Position numbers and translations under genes: made by a program
Notes under the pieces: generated by a model
The model's input: the letters and a program-made list of their open reading frames with translations, nothing else
The model's database searches: none
Told to the model about the DNA's origin: nothing
Source: Hadesarchaea archaeon
Lineage (GTDB): Archaea; Hadarchaeota; Hadarchaeia; Hadarchaeales; Hadarchaeaceae
Length of the DNA stretch: 7,568 nucleotides
Direction of reading: 5' to 3'
NCBI GenBank assembly: GCA_030601665.1
Contig: JAUWBP010000040.1
Coordinates: 1-7,568 of the forward strand
Shown: in pieces, positions 5,582-7,568 of the stretch
Layout: every line of letters begins with the position of its first letter
How positions within the stretch are numbered: position 1 is the first letter of the stretch

Positions 5582-6214
5582 TTAGGGGCGAAGCGAATGC
5601 AGGAATTCGCAAGTCCGTGTGCCTAGGCCTAGGGTCTCGACGCTCAGCAGGTCTTCAGGCTCGTCGATGTCAAGGGCAAGGGTTGTGGAGCGATAGATTC
5701 GTGGCCTTACCCCAGCCTGAGAAGCTTCCTTCACGTGCAGCGGAAAACTTTCCCCGCCGAATCTGAGGTTGATGAGGTCGGGTGGGCGTAGGAAGAGGGC
5801 GTTGGTGCCCTTGGCCTTCGAGGGGGCTATCACGACATCCTTCAGTGAGGACGCCGCCGCGATGAAATTTTCAACATCAACACTTTTTAGGAGCGGCAGG
5901 TCGGCGGGCAGGATCAGCACCGAATCCATGCCCTTGGAAATCGTGTGACGAATCGCAAGTTTCAACGCCTCGTTCAGTCCCAAGCCCGGCTCAGCGACGC
6001 CCTCGGCACCGTGGAGGCGAGCAAAGCTTAGTACCCTCTCGTCAGGCGAAACGACGATGGCGTCGGCGACGGAGGGCGCTTGGTACACTGCCCCCAGCAC
6101 ATCCGCTAACATGGAGAGCACGAGTCGGCGCCGCTGCTCGGGAGCCAATACTGCACTGAGGCTCGACTTCGCTTCGCTCAGACGCTTGACCGGGATGATT
6201 GCCCAGGTCGGCAT
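5582..6214 (-). CDS. cofC: 2-phospho-L-lactate guanylyltransferase CofC (F420 biosynthesis)
   Basis: CofC transfers GMP from GTP to 2-phospho-L-lactate; CofD then uses the activated product to build F420-0 from FO. Related enzymes use phosphoenolpyruvate or 3-phosphoglycerate, and the substrate cannot be told from sequence. The 210-residue product has the MobA/CofC nucleotidyltransferase fold. It opens with the nucleotide-binding signature IIPVKRLSEAKSSL (residues 6-19), followed by APEQRRRL. It has GLGLNEAL (77-84) and ILPADLPLL (101-109), whose Asp is the likely metal ligand, then a late DIDEPEDL segment typical of the family. ATG at 6214 is preferred over the in-frame ATG at 6229. The family starts within a few residues of the IPVK strand, and a minus-strand TATA-like box near 6249 would start transcription near 6222, downstream of 6229. 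It is divergent from cofG-cofH. Confidence 0.92.
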   Translation of the reverse strand: MPTWAIIPVKRLSEAKSSLSAVLAPEQRRRLVLSMLADVLGAVYQAPSVADAIVVSPDERVLSFARLHGAEGVAEPGLGLNEALKLAIRHTISKGMDSVLILPADLPLLKSVDVENFIAAASSLKDVVIAPSKAKGTNALFLRPPDLINLRFGGESFPLHVKEASQAGVRPRIYRSTTLALDIDEPEDLLSVETLGLGTRTCEFLHSLRP

Positions 6215-6263
6215 GTGAATCAAACACATTTATGGTACCACACATCTTTATGATGGTATTCAG
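6215..6263. promoter_or_regulatory. Divergent cofC / cofG promoter region
   Basis: Only 49 bases separate the two starts. On the plus strand TTTATGG (6229-6235) is TATA-like and would put the cofG start close to its GTG. On the minus strand CATAAAGA (6245-6252) would start cofC near 6222. Neither gene has a clear Shine-Dalgarno sequence, which fits leaderless or very short-leader messages. The two boxes sit in imperfect direct repeats (6224-6237 and 6240-6258), with the palindrome GGTACC at 6234-6239. The two promoters appear to overlap, so binding to one may hinder the other. Roles are inferred. Confidence 0.45.
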
Positions 6264-7319
6264 GTGAACTCCAACCCCAAGTTCGGACGGGAGACCAGCT
6301 ACTCCCGAAACGTCTTTCTGCCCATCACGAACCTCTGCCGCAACCGCTGCCTCTATTGTGGGTTCAGGCGCGACCCTAACGATGGCGCTTGGTTCATATC
6401 GCCCGAAGAGGTCCTTGAACTCGCCGAGCGCGTGAAAGCTGCTGGCTGCTCGGAGGCCCTACTCACGCTTGGCGAACGACCAGAGGTTCACGCCGAGGCC
6501 AGGGGAAAGCTAGAGGAATTCGGATACAGAAACACGGTCGACTACCTCAAAAGCCTCTGCGAGCGCATACTTGAGCTGGGCTTGCTCCCCCACACAAACG
6601 CTGGCTTGCTGAGCGAGCGAGAGCTCCGGCGTCTGCGGCGATTCAACGCAAGCATGGGGCTGATGCTCGAGTGCTCTGCTGAACTTCCCGTGCATCTGAA
6701 CAGCCCGGGCAAGAACCCGAAGCTCCGCCTAGAAGTCATCGAGGTTGCGGGGAAACTTCGAATCCCATTCACGACGGGGCTACTCATCGGCGTGGGAGAG
6801 AGCCCTGAGGATCGGGCACGCTCGCTGCTCGCAATTCGGGAGTTGCACGAGCGCTATAATCACATACAAGAGGTCATCATCCAGCCATTCGTGCCCAAGT
6901 CCAACACACCCATGGCAAATTGCGCTGGCCCGAGCGAAACCGAGCTGCTCGCAACAGTCGCAATGGCGAGGTCGCTGATGCCCGAGATGAACATCCAAGT
7001 GCCACCCAACTTGCTGGGCTACAACGGGGGAGTTGTACAACGGGGTAGTTATGGGTTCAAGAAAGCAGTCAAAGCTGTCCTTCTAGCCGGGGCGAACGAT
7101 TTTGGTGGCATCTCGTCGCTCACGCCCGACTTCATCAACCCTGAGGACCCATGGCCGAGCGTCGCTGAACTTCGGGCAGCGATCGAGCGCGCTGGATTTG
7201 TGCCACGCGAGCGTTTGCCGATCTACCCGCGCTATGCGAAGGATAAGAGATTCATGTCGAGGGAGGTTAGAAAGCGTGTCCTCGAGCTTGCCGACAAGGA
7301 CGGATATCGAGCAGGGTGA
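6264..7319 (+). CDS. cofG: FO synthase subunit 1, CofG (radical SAM)
   Basis: CofG is the radical SAM subunit that, with CofH, makes FO (7,8-didemethyl-8-hydroxy-5-deazariboflavin), the F420 chromophore. CofH joins tyrosine to 5-amino-6-(ribitylamino)uracil and CofG completes ring closure. The 351-residue length is normal for the family. The 4Fe-4S/SAM cluster motif is C25-x3-C29-x2-C32 in NLCRNRCLYCGFRR. LTLGERPE (67-74) is the SAM-binding GGE-like element, with PHTNAG (109-114) and GLLIGVGE (172-179) also as expected. QPFVPKSNTPM and NDFGGISSLTPD are typical C-terminal barrel segments. The start is GTG at 6264. No in-frame ATG, GTG or TTG lies in the short space upstream, and the iron-sulfur motif sits 24 residues in, as expected. 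There is no clear Shine-Dalgarno site. The 3' end contains the cofH ribosome site and start, so the two are probably co-expressed. Confidence 0.96.
   Translation: MNSNPKFGRETSYSRNVFLPITNLCRNRCLYCGFRRDPNDGAWFISPEEVLELAERVKAAGCSEALLTLGERPEVHAEARGKLEEFGYRNTVDYLKSLCERILELGLLPHTNAGLLSERELRRLRRFNASMGLMLECSAELPVHLNSPGKNPKLRLEVIEVAGKLRIPFTTGLLIGVGESPEDRARSLLAIRELHERYNHIQEVIIQPFVPKSNTPMANCAGPSETELLATVAMARSLMPEMNIQVPPNLLGYNGGVVQRGSYGFKKAVKAVLLAGANDFGGISSLTPDFINPEDPWPSVAELRAAIERAGFVPRERLPIYPRYAKDKRFMSREVRKRVLELADKDGYRAG
7262..7266 (+). promoter_or_regulatory. Shine-Dalgarno site of cofH inside cofG
   Basis: GGAGG lies 9 bases before GTG 7276, within the cofG coding sequence. It is the best start signal in the cofH frame and decides that start over TTG 7288 and later GTG codons. 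Confidence 0.6.
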
Positions 7320-7568
7320 ACTGCGGGCTGGGCTCGACTCCGAGTTCAGGGAGATCCTAGACCGAGCGTTCTCCCACGAGGAGCTAAGCGTGGCTGAGGG
7401 CGAGCGGTTACTTCGAGCTGAGGGTGGGGAACTTCAAGCGTTGGTTGACGTTGCGGATGTAGTGAGGCGCCGAAGGGTGGGCGACATCGTGACTTACGTG
7501 AAAAATAGGAATCTCAATTTTACCAACATCTGCGTGGGTTCTTGCAAGTTCTGCGCTTTCAGACGTTC
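7276..7568 (+). CDS. cofH: FO synthase subunit 2, CofH (radical SAM), C-terminus beyond right edge
   Basis: CofH adds a tyrosine-derived radical fragment to 5-amino-6-(ribitylamino)uracil, the first step of FO formation; its product is the substrate of CofG. The 97 codons present cover the N-terminal helical region and the start of the radical SAM barrel. Residues 71-95 include NRNLNFTNIC and the cluster motif C86-x3-C90-x2-C93 followed by AFRR, diagnostic of CofH (MqnE/MqnC-like side of the family) as opposed to CofG. The preceding LSVAEGERLL and GDIVTYVKNRN match the family lead-in. GTG at 7276 with GGAGG 9 bases upstream gives a 44-base overlap with cofG in a different frame. Related menaquinone enzymes share the motif, but the adjacent cofG and cofC make CofH the clear call. 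The frame is still open at the edge, truncated only by the window. Confidence 0.95.
   Translation, partial: MSSSLPTRTDIEQGELRAGLDSEFREILDRAFSHEELSVAEGERLLRAEGGELQALVDVADVVRRRRVGDIVTYVKNRNLNFTNICVGSCKFCAFRR

Noticed and set aside
5622..5633. 12-bp palindrome CCTAGGCCTAGG
   Set aside because: It falls inside cofC and is explained by repeated Leu-Gly codons; nothing supports a site function.
6212..6229. Upstream ATG of cofC at 6229 as the true start
   Set aside because: It adds five residues before the family N-terminus, has no ribosome site, and lies above the transcription start predicted from the TATA-like box.

Overview
The window is archaeal. It carries a proteasome-activating nucleotidase, three genes of coenzyme F420 biosynthesis, a stand-alone TrpB2-type tryptophan synthase beta chain, AT-rich TATA-like elements just upstream of starts, and a box C/D guide RNA. 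F420 and PAN together fit a euryarchaeal or related lineage; I cannot place it more finely from sequence alone.

Layout. 1-2320 (minus): the N-terminal 773 codons of a large secreted surface protein, running off the left edge. It has a signal peptide, an N-terminal beta-rich domain, two Ig-like domains (the first seems split by an inserted domain of about 148 residues) and then at least 14 tandem 16-17-residue repeats with Trp at positions 1 and 7. 2321-2518: divergent promoter region with two perfect inverted repeats. 2519-3730 (plus): pan. 3731-4119: a 389-base gap with no large gene. It holds a TATA-like box, a box C/D sRNA (3898-3968) with a 7-bp terminal stem, and an A5T6 tract that could end both the sRNA and the convergent trpB2 transcript. 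4120-5496 (minus): trpB2, possibly with a 27-codon ORF coupled to its stop. 5582-6214 (minus): cofC. 6264-7319 (plus): cofG. 7276 to the right edge (plus): start of cofH, overlapping cofG by 44 bases.

How the genes work together. CofG and CofH are radical SAM enzymes that jointly make FO, the deazaflavin chromophore of F420. CofC activates 2-phospho-L-lactate (or a related C3 acid) with GTP for transfer to FO by CofD, which is not in the window. The 49-base cofC/cofG gap probably holds both promoters. PAN unfolds proteins for the 20S proteasome. The sRNA probably directs rRNA 2'-O-methylation; its D guide is complementary to what I recall as the conserved A-loop of 23S rRNA. The surface protein has no functional link to the other genes that I can see.

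Most notable for follow-up: the box C/D sRNA and its inferred target, the Trp-rich repeat protein with its split Ig domain, and the PAN C-terminus, which carries Phe where the proteasome-docking HbYX motif normally has Tyr.
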